From Streptomyces sp. NBC_00377 (GTDB lineage: Bacteria > Actinomycetota > Actinomycetes > Streptomycetales > Streptomycetaceae): a stretch of DNA of 64,000 nt. Position numbers and translations under genes: made by a program. Below, piece by piece: positions 8,269 to 16,731 of the stretch; positions within the stretch are counted from its first letter, which is position 1, and every line of letters begins with the position of its first letter. A model generated the notes under the pieces. It did not search any database and had not been told where the DNA came from. It worked only from the letters and a program-made list of their open reading frames with translations. The stretch lies in the NCBI RefSeq assembly GCF_036075115.1, contig NZ_CP107958.1, positions 5,456,001 through 5,520,000 of the forward strand, given 5' to 3'.

Positions 8269-8296
8269 TTGACGGCTCAATCTGATGCCTCGTCAG
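8269..8296 (+). promoter_or_regulatory. Candidate promoter with overlapping imperfect palindrome
   Basis: TTGACG at 8269-8274 matches a housekeeping -35 element. CTGATG-CCT-CGTCAG at 8282-8296 is a near-perfect palindrome with one mismatch, in the spacer and -10 area. It lies 35 bases before the first gene of the envelope operon, so it could be an operator. The -10 hexamer itself is not clear. Confidence 0.45.
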
Positions 8297-8331
8297 TAAG
8301 GGCGGGGCGGTGGGAGTGAGGGGACGGGACC

Positions 8332-9051
8332 GTGTCGAACCGGAAGCGAACCGCCGCGCTCGCGACTGCCGCGGCCCTGGCCGGCTCGGCGGTGTGGATG
8401 GCCGCCCCCGCGGCCGTGGCCCAGGTCGTGAACGTGAACTACACCTGTGACACGCCCATCGGCGTGAAGACGGCCGTATCGCCCATCGACATCCAGGGCG
8501 TCAAGAGCGGCAGCGGCTACAAGATCACCATGTCCTGGCAGAAAGGCGTCTCCTCCAGCCCCATCGAACTGGGCGCCGGCGCCATGAATCCGAGCGCCAC
8601 GATCAAGCTGGGCGGCGCCGACGGCGGCACCCTGAAGGTCACGGGACCCGCCAACCAGGCAGCGATACCCGAGAACACCCCCATCAAGATCAACGACCTG
8701 AGTGGCACGTACACCCCGAAGAAGACCGGCAAGGTCACCTTCACGGCCGGTGTGCTCACCATCAAGGCGATGGGCACGACCACCACCTGCACACCGAGCA
8801 ACAAGCCCGGGCCCTCCCTGACGCTCGACGTGAGCGCGGCCGGCGGCGGAAGCGGCGGCGGGAGCGGCACGAGCGGCGGCGGGTCCGGCGGCTCGACCAG
8901 CGGCGGCGCCTCCGGCGGCGACCTGCCGCAGACCGGCCCCGAGGACTCCGCGGTGGCGCTCGGCACCTTCGGCGGCACGGTGCTGCTCGCGGGCGCCGCG
9001 GGCGCCCTGTGGCTGACCCGGCGGAACCAGACGGCACGCGCCCGCCGCTGA
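8332..9051 (+). CDS. Secreted cell-wall protein with LPQTG sortase signal
   Basis: 239 residues from a GTG start. A Sec signal peptide covers about residues 1-30 (AALATAAALAGSAVWMAAPAAVA). The mature part is one beta-rich domain of about 125 residues bracketed by two cysteines (VNYTCDTPIG and MGTTTTCTP), likely a disulfide-closed beta sandwich. A Gly/Ser-rich linker precedes DLPQTGPED, a hydrophobic stretch and the basic tail LTRRNQTARARR, which is a complete sortase anchor. The domain recurs in the last gene of the operon. I do not know its function; it may belong to a DUF seen in secreted actinobacterial proteins. First gene of a four-gene operon. Confidence 0.88.
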   Translation: MSNRKRTAALATAAALAGSAVWMAAPAAVAQVVNVNYTCDTPIGVKTAVSPIDIQGVKSGSGYKITMSWQKGVSSSPIELGAGAMNPSATIKLGGADGGTLKVTGPANQAAIPENTPIKINDLSGTYTPKKTGKVTFTAGVLTIKAMGTTTTCTPSNKPGPSLTLDVSAAGGGSGGGSGTSGGGSGGSTSGGASGGDLPQTGPEDSAVALGTFGGTVLLAGAAGALWLTRRNQTARARR

Positions 9052-9083
9052 CCGTCCCCCTCGTACGAGTGCTGGAGCCGCCG

Positions 9084-9914
9084 ATGCCGTACGCCGCCGC
9101 CCGTGTCCTGTTGCTGACGACCCTGTCGCTCCCGCTGCTGCTCGCGGCCGGCCCGGCCACCGGCGGCGGCTGGTCGGTCGCGCCCTCCGGCGGCGGCCGG
9201 CCCTCCTTCTACGCGGAGGGCGCTCCCGGGGAGGTGCTCCGGGACACGGTCTCCGTGACCAACCGGGGCACGCGGCCGCTCACCGTACGGCTGCGCGCCG
9301 GCGGTGACGGCCTGCGGGTCGCGTTCGCCGAAGGAACGCTCGGCATCCCCGCCCGCACCCGCGCCGAGGTGCCCTTCACCGTGACGGTCCCGGCGGACGC
9401 GGCGCCCGGCGACCGCGTCGGCGAACTCGTCGTACGGGACGCCGCCGGCAGGAGGTCCGCCGTCCGGCTGCTGATCCGGGTCGCCGGCCCCCGGCTTGCC
9501 GCGCTGACCGTCGAGCACGTGGCCGTGCACGGCGACCGCATCACGTACGAACTGGTCAACCGGGGCACCACCGCCCTCGTCCCGAGGCTCGCCGTGCACG
9601 CGGACGGCGTCCTCGGCGCCGTCCTGGACCGGGCCCCGCGCACCCTGCCCGTCAGCCTGCCACCGGGCCGCCGCCTCCGCCTCGACGAACCGTGGCCCGA
9701 CCGCCCGGCCCTGGACGCGGTCACCGTCCGCCTGACGGTGACCGCGCCGGGGGCGGCGCGGGCCACCGGGCGGGCGTCGGCGCGCTTCGTGCCGCGGGAG
9801 GCGGCGGCGGGCGCGGCGGCCGGCGCGCTGTCGGTGGCGGGGGCCGCCGCGATGGCCGTACGGCGACGCGGACGCCGGGCGGCCGCGGTCCGGGCCGGAC
9901 GAGAGGAGCGCTGA
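9084..9914 (+). CDS. Secreted or anchored Ig-like protein resembling the DUF916 (WxL-associated) family
   Basis: 276 residues from ATG 9084 (GGAG seven bases upstream); the frame is open further upstream. A signal peptide is clear (VLLLTTLSLPLLLAAGPATG). The following domain reads WSVAPSGGGRPSFYAEGAPG, then DTVSVTNRGTRPLTVRLRA, the pattern of the peptidoglycan-binding domain found beside WxL proteins in Firmicutes (DUF916). A second beta-rich part follows (EHVAVHGDRITYELVNRGTT). Near the end is a weak hydrophobic stretch and the very basic tail VRRRGRRAAAVRAGREER, suggesting a membrane anchor. It starts 32 bp after the LPQTG gene and ends one base before the next start codon. DUF916 membership is my judgement from pattern. 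Confidence 0.75.
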   Translation: MPYAAARVLLLTTLSLPLLLAAGPATGGGWSVAPSGGGRPSFYAEGAPGEVLRDTVSVTNRGTRPLTVRLRAGGDGLRVAFAEGTLGIPARTRAEVPFTVTVPADAAPGDRVGELVVRDAAGRRSAVRLLIRVAGPRLAALTVEHVAVHGDRITYELVNRGTTALVPRLAVHADGVLGAVLDRAPRTLPVSLPPGRRLRLDEPWPDRPALDAVTVRLTVTAPGAARATGRASARFVPREAAAGAAAGALSVAGAAAMAVRRRGRRAAAVRAGREER

Positions 9915-9915
9915 C

Positions 9916-11025
9916 GTGAGAGCGATACCGCGGATCACGGTGCTGGTGCCGGTCCTGCTGCTGACACTGCTCCCCTTCCTGCCGACGCCTGCGGGCGCGG
10001 CCGACGCGGCGGGCGAACCGGCCGTCACCCTCTCCGAGTCGCAGGCGGGGACGGGTGGTTCGATCACCGTGAGCGGCAGCGGCTGGCGGCCGCGCACGCT
10101 GGTGATGCTGCTGGTCTGCGGGCAGGCGACACCGGCCCGGGGCGTGGTCGGCGGCACCAACTCCTGTGCCAACGCCGACGGACGCGCCGTCACCACCGAC
10201 GCCGAAGGCCGCTTCAGCCGGGCACTGCCGGTGACCGAGCCGCCGGTGCCGTGCCCGTGTGTGGTGCACGTGGCCACCGCCACCGGGGCCAAGGCACAGG
10301 CCGACGCGGTGTTCCAGGTCGCCGGGCACCCGGTGCGACCGCTTCCCGCGCAGACCACCGGCGGACGCCTGTCCGTGCTCAGCGACACCCGGCTCGACGG
10401 CTCCGGAGGTCTGCTGACCTGGTTCGGGGCGCCGCCCTCCCGCACGCTGACCTTCACCGTCGGCAACGTGGGCACCGCGGCCGTCAAGAACCCCGTCTTC
10501 CAGGTCGGCACCGCCCACGGGGTGTTCGCCCCGCAGTGGGACGAACGGCAGTGGCGCGGCACGCTCGGCCCCGGCGAGAAGGCCCGCGTCGAACTGCCCG
10601 TCGAGCTCGCCGCCGGCGCCCACGGCGACTACACCGTCTCCCTGAAGTACGGCGGGAAGGTCCTCGCCGAGCAGCCGTGGGGCGTGGGCCGCCCCTGGGG
10701 CGTGACCCTGTTCTGGATCCTGCTCTGCCTGGTGGTGCCGGCGGCGGTCTTCCGCGTCGGCATGGCGGTGGTGGACCGGGTCCGGCCGCGCCATGCAGCC
10801 CGACGGCCCGCACGCGCCGCGGCACGCGCCCCCGCACGCGGACGCAGGCGCGGGGCGGCTGCCCCGCCCGCGAGGTCCGCGCCCCCCACCTCGAACGCGA
10901 CCCTGCCGTGGTTCACCCCGGACACCGGTCCGGGCGGCCCGGCGGGCCGGCTCTCCGCACCGCACGAAGACCGTCCGGCGAGTCCCACGACTCCCACGAC
11001 TCCTGGCAGGAAGGGATCCACGTGA
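9916..11025 (+). CDS. Membrane-anchored extracellular protein with neocarzinostatin-like beta domain
   Basis: 369 residues from GTG 9916, one base after the preceding stop. Signal peptide at 1-33. Residues about 35-135 read VTLSESQAGTGGSITVSGSG, then two Cys pairs (VCGQ...NSCAN and PCPCVVHV), like the small neocarzinostatin or macromomycin beta-barrel fold; no chromophore role is implied. A CARDB-like segment follows (LTFTVGNVGTAAVKNPVFQV). A membrane segment near residues 256-275 (WGVTLFWILLCLVVPAAVF) leads to an Arg/Pro-rich cytoplasmic tail of about 90 residues. The stop overlaps the next start (GTGA), so translation is probably coupled. Confidence 0.78.
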   Translation: MRAIPRITVLVPVLLLTLLPFLPTPAGAADAAGEPAVTLSESQAGTGGSITVSGSGWRPRTLVMLLVCGQATPARGVVGGTNSCANADGRAVTTDAEGRFSRALPVTEPPVPCPCVVHVATATGAKAQADAVFQVAGHPVRPLPAQTTGGRLSVLSDTRLDGSGGLLTWFGAPPSRTLTFTVGNVGTAAVKNPVFQVGTAHGVFAPQWDERQWRGTLGPGEKARVELPVELAAGAHGDYTVSLKYGGKVLAEQPWGVGRPWGVTLFWILLCLVVPAAVFRVGMAVVDRVRPRHAARRPARAAARAPARGRRRGAAAPPARSAPPTSNATLPWFTPDTGPGGPAGRLSAPHEDRPASPTTPTTPGRKGST

Positions 11026-12353
11026 GTGAGAGAGCCGTATCACCCGACCGTGCGCCCGCACGGAAGAGAGCGGCAGCGGCGGCCGCCGCCGTCATGTTCA
11101 CCGGGGCGGCCGTCCTGCTCGGCGTGACCGCCGGGCAGGCGCAGGCCGCCGAGGTGTCCTATGCCACCAAGTGCGTGCCGCCCTCGGGCATCGGCCTGCC
11201 CGACGTCAACGGCACCACCAAGGTCGACATCACGGCGCCGGCCACCGCGAAGGTCGGCGACACCGTCGACATCGTGTGGAAGTTCACCCAGGCCGCCTCG
11301 AAGAACCCCGACATCATCGACCTGCCCGCGAACTCGGTCCAGCCCTCCGGAACCCTCAAGGCGGCCGGCGCGCAGACCTCCGACATCGCGATGCAGGGCC
11401 CCCGGGAGAACCCGGCGATCCCCAAGGGCGGCGCGATGACGCTGTCCGACATGAAGGGCACGCTGAAGCTGACCGCGGCCGGACAGGTGACGCTGACGCC
11501 GGACGCCTACGTCGTCAACGCGCTGTCCACGGACACCAAGTGCGCGCCGACGGAGGCCGTCCAGCCGGCCGCGACCATCACCGTGACGGCGGGGGAGGGG
11601 AGTTCGGGCACGGGCTCGGGTTCGCCCTCGTCGAGCACGTCCACGTCCCCCGGTCCCTCGCAGAGCCAGTCACCCTCGCCGAGCACGTCCGGCACACCCG
11701 GCACCTCCCCGTCGGCGTCCGCGACCGGCGGCCAGACCGATTTCACGGGCAAGGTCGTCGACATCCCGTACACCTGCGCCTCGCCCATCGGGGAGAAGAA
11801 GGCGACCTCGCCGATCCAGATCAACGCCAGCAAGGACGGCGGGAGTTACGACCTCACCGTGCAGTTCAAGAAGTCGGTGATGGACAGTCCGATCGCCATC
11901 CCGGCCGGCAAGGTGAAGCCGACCATGCAGATCGTGCTGGGCGGCGCGGACAAGGGCTCGGTGAAGGTGGAGGGTCCGCTGAACTCCGCGCCGATCCCGC
12001 AGAACGCCCCGATCGAGATCCCGGACCTCAAGGGCGTCTACAAGCCCGGCGCCACCGGTGAGTCCACGCTCTCGCCGGGTGTCCTCGTCATCGAGGCGAT
12101 GGGCACGACCACCACCTGCACCCCGGACAGCACCGCCGTCTCGCTCACCCTGGACACCGCGGAACAGGCGAGCGGCGCGTCCGGCGGCAGCGGCTCCGCG
12201 TCTTCGGGCGGGACCTCCTCGACCGGTGGCGGCCTCGCCGAGACCGGCTCAGGCGACCACGGCGCTCTGAAGGCCCTCGGCCTGGTCGCGGGCACGGCGA
12301 TCCTGCTGGGCGGCGCGGTCTTCACGTTCATGCCGGGCAGGAGGGTGCGCTGA
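11022..12353 (+). CDS. Two-domain secreted protein with LAETG sortase signal
   Basis: 443 residues from GTG 11022, overlapping the previous stop by four bases, with AGGAAGGG upstream. Signal peptide about 1-43. Domain 1 (about 45-185) and domain 2 (about 245-380) are each bracketed by two cysteines. Domain 2 is a close relative of the single domain in the first gene of the operon (IPYTCASPIGEKKATSPIQI, AMGTTTTCTP). A Ser/Pro/Thr linker joins them. The C-terminus is GGGLAETGSGDHG, a hydrophobic stretch and RRVR. LAXTG is the form favoured by class E sortases of actinobacteria, as in long chaplins, whereas the first gene carries LPQTG. Function unknown. Confidence 0.85.
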   Translation: MSERAVSPDRAPARKRAAAAAAAVMFTGAAVLLGVTAGQAQAAEVSYATKCVPPSGIGLPDVNGTTKVDITAPATAKVGDTVDIVWKFTQAASKNPDIIDLPANSVQPSGTLKAAGAQTSDIAMQGPRENPAIPKGGAMTLSDMKGTLKLTAAGQVTLTPDAYVVNALSTDTKCAPTEAVQPAATITVTAGEGSSGTGSGSPSSSTSTSPGPSQSQSPSPSTSGTPGTSPSASATGGQTDFTGKVVDIPYTCASPIGEKKATSPIQINASKDGGSYDLTVQFKKSVMDSPIAIPAGKVKPTMQIVLGGADKGSVKVEGPLNSAPIPQNAPIEIPDLKGVYKPGATGESTLSPGVLVIEAMGTTTTCTPDSTAVSLTLDTAEQASGASGGSGSASSGGTSSTGGGLAETGSGDHGALKALGLVAGTAILLGGAVFTFMPGRRVR

Positions 12354-12385
12354 GTCCGGGCCTGAGGGGCTCGGCCGGAACGCGG

Positions 12386-12423
12386 GAGGGCCGCCGTACC
12401 CACAGGGGGTGCGGCGGCCCTCC
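12386..12423. terminator. Bidirectional hairpin terminator
   Basis: GAGGGCCGCCG...ACCC pairs with GGGT...CGGCGGCCCTC with one unpaired base on each side. It lies between the convergent envelope operon and the POT transporter gene and can serve both. Confidence 0.85.
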
Positions 12424-12443
12424 CGGCCGTACCGGAGCCGACG

Positions 12444-13940
12444 TCAGCGAACGGCGCCCATGAGGACCTTGACCTTCTTGCGGTACATCCACACCGCGAC
12501 ACCGGCGGCCACGGCGAGCGTGGCCTCCAGGGCGACGACGCCCGTCTTGTTGAGGTCGACGCCCGCGATGGACAGCAGACCGGTCGTGGCGTCACCGGCG
12601 GTGACGGCCAGGAACCAGACGCCCATCATCTGCGAGGCGTACTTCGCGGGAGCCATCTTCGTCGTGACGGACAGGCCGACCGGCGAGAGCAGCAGCTCAC
12701 CCACGGTCTGCACGAAGTAGATCGCCACGAGCCACAGCGCGGCCGCCTTGTGACCGCCCTCGGCGATCGACAGGGGGGCCAGGAAGAGGAAGAAGGACGC
12801 GCCGACCAGGAGCAGACCCGAGGCGAACTTCACGATCGTGCTGGGCTCCTTGCCGCGCCGGTTCAGCGCGAGCCAGATCCAGGCGAAGACCGGGGCCAGG
12901 GCCATGATCAGGACCGGGTTGACGGACTGGTACCAGGAGACCGGGAACTCCCAGCCGAGGACGGTGTTCTCGGCCGACGAGTCGGCGAAGATCGACAGGG
13001 TCGAGCCGCCCTGGTCGTAGATCATCCAGAAGACGGCCGCGGCGACGAAGAACCAGATGTACGCGGACATCGACGACTGCTCGGTGCGGTCCAGGTCGCG
13101 GTCGCGCTTGATGCGGGTCAGCACCATGACCGGGATGATCACACCGAGGAGCGTCAGCGGGACCAGGAGCCAGTTCAGCGTGTAGTGCCCGGAGAACCCG
13201 ACGATCGCGTAGAAGACGAGGGCGATGCCCGCCCAGATCGCGGCCTTGCGCAGCGTCGAGGACTTCTCCTCGGCGGACAGCGGCGTCGGGACGACGCTGG
13301 AGCGGTCGGCCAGGTGGCGGCTGCCGAGCAGGAACTGGGCCAGACCCAGTGCCATGCCGAGGGCGGCCAGGGCGAAGCCCAGGTGCCAGCTGACGTTCTC
13401 GCCGATGGTGCCGATGACCAGCGGCGCGGCGAAGGCGCCGAGGTTGATGCCCATGTAGAACACGGTGAAGCCACCGTCGCGGCGCGCGTCGTCGCGGCCC
13501 TCGTAGAGGTGGCCGACCATCGTCGAGATGTTGGCCTTCAGCAGACCCGAGCCGATCGCGACGAGACCGAGGCCGGCGTAGAAGGTGCCGGACGAGGGCA
13601 GCGCCAGCGTGAGGTGGCCGAGCATGATGACCCCGCCCGCGACGGCGACGGTCTTGCGCGGACCCCAGACCCGGTCGCCGAACCAGCCGCCCGGCATCGC
13701 GAGCAGGTACACCAGCGACACGTACACGGAGTAGATCGCGGTCGCGGTCGCCGCGCTGAGGTGCAGGCCGCCCGGGGCGACGAGGTACAGCGGGAGCAGA
13801 GCCCTCATGCCGTAGTAGGAGAAACGCTCCCACATCTCGGTCATGAAGAGAGTGGCCAGTCCGCGGGGGTGGCCGAAGAAGGTCTTCTCGGAACCGGGGG
13901 TGCCCGGAGTCACCGAGTCCTTCGTCAGGCTGGACGCCAT
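12444..13940 (-). CDS. Proton-dependent oligopeptide transporter (POT/PTR family, DtpT-like)
   Basis: 498 residues with 12-14 hydrophobic helices of the major facilitator fold. It imports di- and tripeptides with protons across the cytoplasmic membrane. The family ExxER motif is in TEMWERFSYYGMRALLPLYL near residue 35. Other family marks are MPGGWFGDRVWGPRKTV, the loop-5 region FTVFYMGINLGAFAAPLVIG, and helix VQTVGELLLSPVGLSVTTK near residue 420. The start ATG 13940 has AAGGAA upstream. The gene stands alone, ending in the shared terminator at 12386-12423. Confidence 0.94.
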   Translation of the reverse strand: MASSLTKDSVTPGTPGSEKTFFGHPRGLATLFMTEMWERFSYYGMRALLPLYLVAPGGLHLSAATATAIYSVYVSLVYLLAMPGGWFGDRVWGPRKTVAVAGGVIMLGHLTLALPSSGTFYAGLGLVAIGSGLLKANISTMVGHLYEGRDDARRDGGFTVFYMGINLGAFAAPLVIGTIGENVSWHLGFALAALGMALGLAQFLLGSRHLADRSSVVPTPLSAEEKSSTLRKAAIWAGIALVFYAIVGFSGHYTLNWLLVPLTLLGVIIPVMVLTRIKRDRDLDRTEQSSMSAYIWFFVAAAVFWMIYDQGGSTLSIFADSSAENTVLGWEFPVSWYQSVNPVLIMALAPVFAWIWLALNRRGKEPSTIVKFASGLLLVGASFFLFLAPLSIAEGGHKAAALWLVAIYFVQTVGELLLSPVGLSVTTKMAPAKYASQMMGVWFLAVTAGDATTGLLSIAGVDLNKTGVVALEATLAVAAGVAVWMYRKKVKVLMGAVR

Positions 13941-14166
13941 GGTCGTTCCTTGCTGGTCGGGACGCGCCGCACGGGGGTGCCGCGCGCCCGGTGGGGGGCG
14001 GCCGGCACCGGCGGACCGCTTCGTCCACCCCTACGCCCCGGGGAGTCCGCTCCGGGTCTCGGAGCGGCGGACGGCGACCACCGGGATCCACGCCCCCTCG
14101 CTTCGGGGGCCCGGCCACAGGTCATTCCTTTCGGGGCCGGCGGGAACCGGCCCGCACACAAAAGTG

Positions 14167-14197
14167 ACCTTCGGCTGTCAAGCCGACCGCCGAAGGT
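14167..14197. promoter_or_regulatory. Inverted repeat, possible operator or transcript hairpin
   Basis: ACCTTCGGC and GCCGAAGGT are perfect 9-bp arms around a 13-base centre that itself contains CGGCT and AGCCG. It lies 227 bp upstream of the POT start and 268 bp upstream of the response regulator, so it may be an operator or an old terminator. Confidence 0.45.
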
Positions 14198-14430
14198 CGT
14201 TGCGTGCTACAGGCGTTCTTTCACCATACGGCAGCACAACGCCGGATATGGAAGGACTTGAGACACGGATCACAGGTGATCAAGGAACCGCGATCGGGGT
14301 TTTGAAGGTCTACGCCAGGATGCCATCCCTCGACCGTAGGTCCGTACCAAGATCGACGGCGGGAGGGCCGACGTCCGACACGCCGCCTGTCCGGCATGTC
14401 CGTGAGTAAGAATCAGCCGGGCGATCACAC

Positions 14431-14459
14431 TTCGGCCGTCGCCCGGTGCGGACTACCAT
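14431..14459 (+). promoter_or_regulatory. Candidate leaderless promoter of the response regulator
   Basis: TTCGGC, then 17 bases, then TACCAT ending six bases before ATG 14466. Transcription would begin at or next to the A of the start codon. No ribosome-binding site is visible, which fits a leaderless mRNA. Confidence 0.5.
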
Positions 14460-14465
14460 CTGCTC

Positions 14466-15143
14466 ATGACCCGTGTACTGCTCGCCGAGGACGACGCGTC
14501 CATCTCGGAGCCGCTGGCCCGCGCACTGCGCCGGGAAGGTTACGAGGTCGAGGTGCGTGAGGACGGCCCCACCGCGCTCGACGCCGGAATGCAGGGCGGC
14601 GTCGACCTGGTCGTGCTCGACCTCGGGCTGCCCGGTATGGACGGCCTCGAAGTGGCCCGGCGGCTGCGCTCGGAGGGCCACGCCATCCCGATCCTCATCC
14701 TGACCGCGCGCGCCGACGAGGTGGACACCGTCGTCGGTCTGGACGCGGGCGCCGACGACTACGTCACCAAGCCCTTCCGGCTGGCCGAGCTGCTGGCCCG
14801 GGTCCGGGCCCTGCTGCGGCGCGGCGCGTCCGAGCCCCAGCAGCCGCCCGCCACCCACGGCGTCCGTATCGACGTCGAGTCGCACCGCGCCTGGATGGGC
14901 GAGGAGGAACTCCAGCTCACCGCCAAGGAGTTCGACCTGCTGCGGGTCCTCGTCCGGGACGCGGGCCGGGTCGTCACCCGCGACCAGCTGATGCGCGAGG
15001 TCTGGGACACCACCTGGTGGTCGTCCACCAAGACGCTCGACATGCACATCTCCTGGCTGCGCAAGAAGCTCGGCGACGACGCGGCCAATCCCCGCTACAT
15101 CGCCACGGTGCGGGGCGTCGGGTTCCGCTTCGAGAAAAGCTGA
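14466..15143 (+). CDS. OmpR/PhoB-family response regulator
   Basis: 225 residues. Receiver domain at 1-115: acidic pocket EDD near residues 8-10, phospho-acceptor Asp in VVLDLGLPGMDG near residue 52, conserved Thr in LILTARADEVD and Lys in DDYVTKPF. The winged-helix DNA-binding domain (about 130-222) ends in KTLDMHISWLRKKLGDDAAN and IATVRGVGFRFE. It pairs with the histidine kinase 231 bp downstream. The gap between them is long for a two-component operon and is filled by dispersed-repeat sequence. Target genes unknown; the divergent POT transporter is a possible one. Confidence 0.93.
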   Translation: MTRVLLAEDDASISEPLARALRREGYEVEVREDGPTALDAGMQGGVDLVVLDLGLPGMDGLEVARRLRSEGHAIPILILTARADEVDTVVGLDAGADDYVTKPFRLAELLARVRALLRRGASEPQQPPATHGVRIDVESHRAWMGEEELQLTAKEFDLLRVLVRDAGRVVTRDQLMREVWDTTWWSSTKTLDMHISWLRKKLGDDAANPRYIATVRGVGFRFEKS

Positions 15144-15217
15144 GCGCTGCCGGGGGCCCGGCCGGTGTCTGAGCCGCGCCTCGCCCCCGTGTTGTCGGGC
15201 GCGGGTGAGTGGGCGCC

Positions 15218-15285
15218 GGTCGCGCAGTTCCCCGCGCCTGCGGGGGCGGGGTCCGGCCGGTGCCGTGCAGTCCCCCGCGCCCCCC
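15218..15285. repeat. Dispersed GCGCAGTTCCCCGCGCC-type repeat, two copies
   Basis: CGCGCAGTTCCCCGCGCC at 15221-15238 and the decayed TGCAGTCCCCCGCGCCCC near 15266. The same element in reverse orientation is at 21919-21937. This word is very common between genes in Streptomyces genomes (from general knowledge). Here it separates the response regulator from its kinase. Confidence 0.7.
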
Positions 15286-15374
15286 AGGGGGTCGCCCCGA
15301 CCGGTCTCGTAGAGGCACCGCGTTCCGACGGGGCGCACCGACCGGTCTTGTGAAGTCATCGCCCGGAGGGCCTC

Positions 15375-16649
15375 GTGCGTCGCCGTCTCATCCAGTCCAC
15401 CCTCGCCGTCGTGCTCGTCGTCATCGCCGTTTTCGGGGTGTCCCTCGTCATCGTCGAGACCCGCACGATCAGCAACAGCGCCCAGGAGCGGGTGGATTCC
15501 GAAGCGCTACGGCTGGCCAGCATCGTCGACAGCCGGCTGGTGGGCTCGGAGAACGTCACCCCCGACATACTGCGCGACCAGGTCACCCAGGACCGCTACG
15601 CCGAGATCCGCATCCCCGGACGGCCGGTCATCCAGGTCGGTGACAAGCCCGGGGGCGATGTCATCAGGGCCACGGCCCAGGGCGAGGAGGGGGAGACCGT
15701 CCTGGTCCAGGAGCCGCGCTCCACGGTGACCCGCGAGGTCGGCCGCACCCTGCTCATCATCGCCCTGGTGGCGCTGCTCGCGGTGATCGCGGCGGTGCTG
15801 CTGGCCATCCGCCAGGCCAACCGGCTCGCCTCCCCCCTCACCGACCTCGCGGAGACGGCCGAGCGGCTCGGCTCGGGCGACCCGCGGCCCCGGCACAAGC
15901 GGTACGCCGTCCCCGAGCTCGACCGGGTCGCCGACGTCCTCGACGCCTCCGCCGAGCGCATCGCCCGCATGCTGACCGCCGAACGACGGCTGGCGGCGGA
16001 CGCCTCCCACCAGCTGCGCACGCCCCTGACCGCCCTCTCCATGCGCCTGGAGGAGATCACCCTCACCGACGACCCGGACACCGTGAAGGAGGAGGCGACG
16101 ATCGCCCTGACGCAGGTGGAGCGCCTGACGGACGTCGTCGAACGCCTCCTGACCAACGCCCGGGACCCGCGCACGGGCTCGGCGGTCACCTTCGACCTCG
16201 ACGAGGTCATCCAGCAGCAGCTCGCCGAGTGGCGCCCCGCCTACCGGGGTGTGGGCCGGGCCATCGTCAGCTCGGGCAAGCGCAATCTGCGGGCGGTGGG
16301 CACCCCCGGCGCGGTCGCCCAGGTCCTGGCCGCGCTGATCGAGAACTCCCTGATGCACGGCGGCGGCACGGTGGCGCTGCGCACCCGCGTCACCGGCAAC
16401 CAGTCCGTCGTGGAGGTCACCGACGAGGGCCCCGGCGTGCCGGCCGATCTGGGCGCCCGCATCTTCGAGCGGGCCATCAGCGGCCGCAACTCCACCGGAA
16501 TCGGCCTGGCCGTCGCCCGTGACCTGGCGGAGGCCGACGGCGGCCGTCTGGAGATGCTTCAGGCCCAGCCCCCGGTCTTCGGCCTGTTCCTGTCGCGCAC
16601 GGCCCCGCAGAAGCGGACCCCGCAGGACGGCGGGTCGACGGTCAGATAG
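15375..16649 (+). CDS. Sensor histidine kinase
   Basis: 424 residues from GTG 15375. Two membrane segments (about 8-30, VVLVVIAVFGVSLVIV, and about 122-145, TLLIIALVALLAVIAAVLLA) enclose an extracellular sensor of about 90 residues. A HAMP segment follows, then the H-box DASHQLRTPLTALSMRLEE with the phosphorylated His near residue 214. The ATPase N-box is ALIENSLMHG and the G-boxes are VTDEGPGVP and STGIGLAVARDLAEADGG. It should phosphorylate the upstream regulator. The signal is unknown; the sensor part has no recognised domain. Confidence 0.92.
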   Translation: MRRRLIQSTLAVVLVVIAVFGVSLVIVETRTISNSAQERVDSEALRLASIVDSRLVGSENVTPDILRDQVTQDRYAEIRIPGRPVIQVGDKPGGDVIRATAQGEEGETVLVQEPRSTVTREVGRTLLIIALVALLAVIAAVLLAIRQANRLASPLTDLAETAERLGSGDPRPRHKRYAVPELDRVADVLDASAERIARMLTAERRLAADASHQLRTPLTALSMRLEEITLTDDPDTVKEEATIALTQVERLTDVVERLLTNARDPRTGSAVTFDLDEVIQQQLAEWRPAYRGVGRAIVSSGKRNLRAVGTPGAVAQVLAALIENSLMHGGGTVALRTRVTGNQSVVEVTDEGPGVPADLGARIFERAISGRNSTGIGLAVARDLAEADGGRLEMLQAQPPVFGLFLSRTAPQKRTPQDGGSTVR

Positions 16650-16731
16650 GGCCCGCGGTCCGCTCGGTCCGCCGGGCCCGCCCGTCAGCCGGTCCGCCCG
16701 CGGCCCGGCGCACGCGCCGCCCGGCTGCGGC

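Larger units (their letters stand above)
7468..8331. other. Noncoding, repeat-rich interval
   Basis: About 860 bases without a credible gene. Long frames are open in several phases, but their translations are tandem CRVGCARRPSVGSG-type repeats produced by a repeat whose 29-base period is not a multiple of three. The interval holds the 40-bp and 29-bp repeat blocks listed separately, and upstream signals for the operon that begins at 8332. Confidence 0.8.
13941..14465. other. Divergent intergenic region between the POT gene and the response regulator
   Basis: 525 bases without a convincing gene. It holds an inverted repeat at 14167-14197 and a candidate leaderless promoter next to the response-regulator start. 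The half near the transporter is very GC-rich; the half near the regulator is noticeably less so. Confidence 0.7.

Noticed and set aside
9916..11025. Enediyne apoprotein / antibiotic cluster
   Set aside because: The neocarzinostatin-like fold is present, but no enediyne PKS or resistance genes are nearby and the protein is membrane-anchored.
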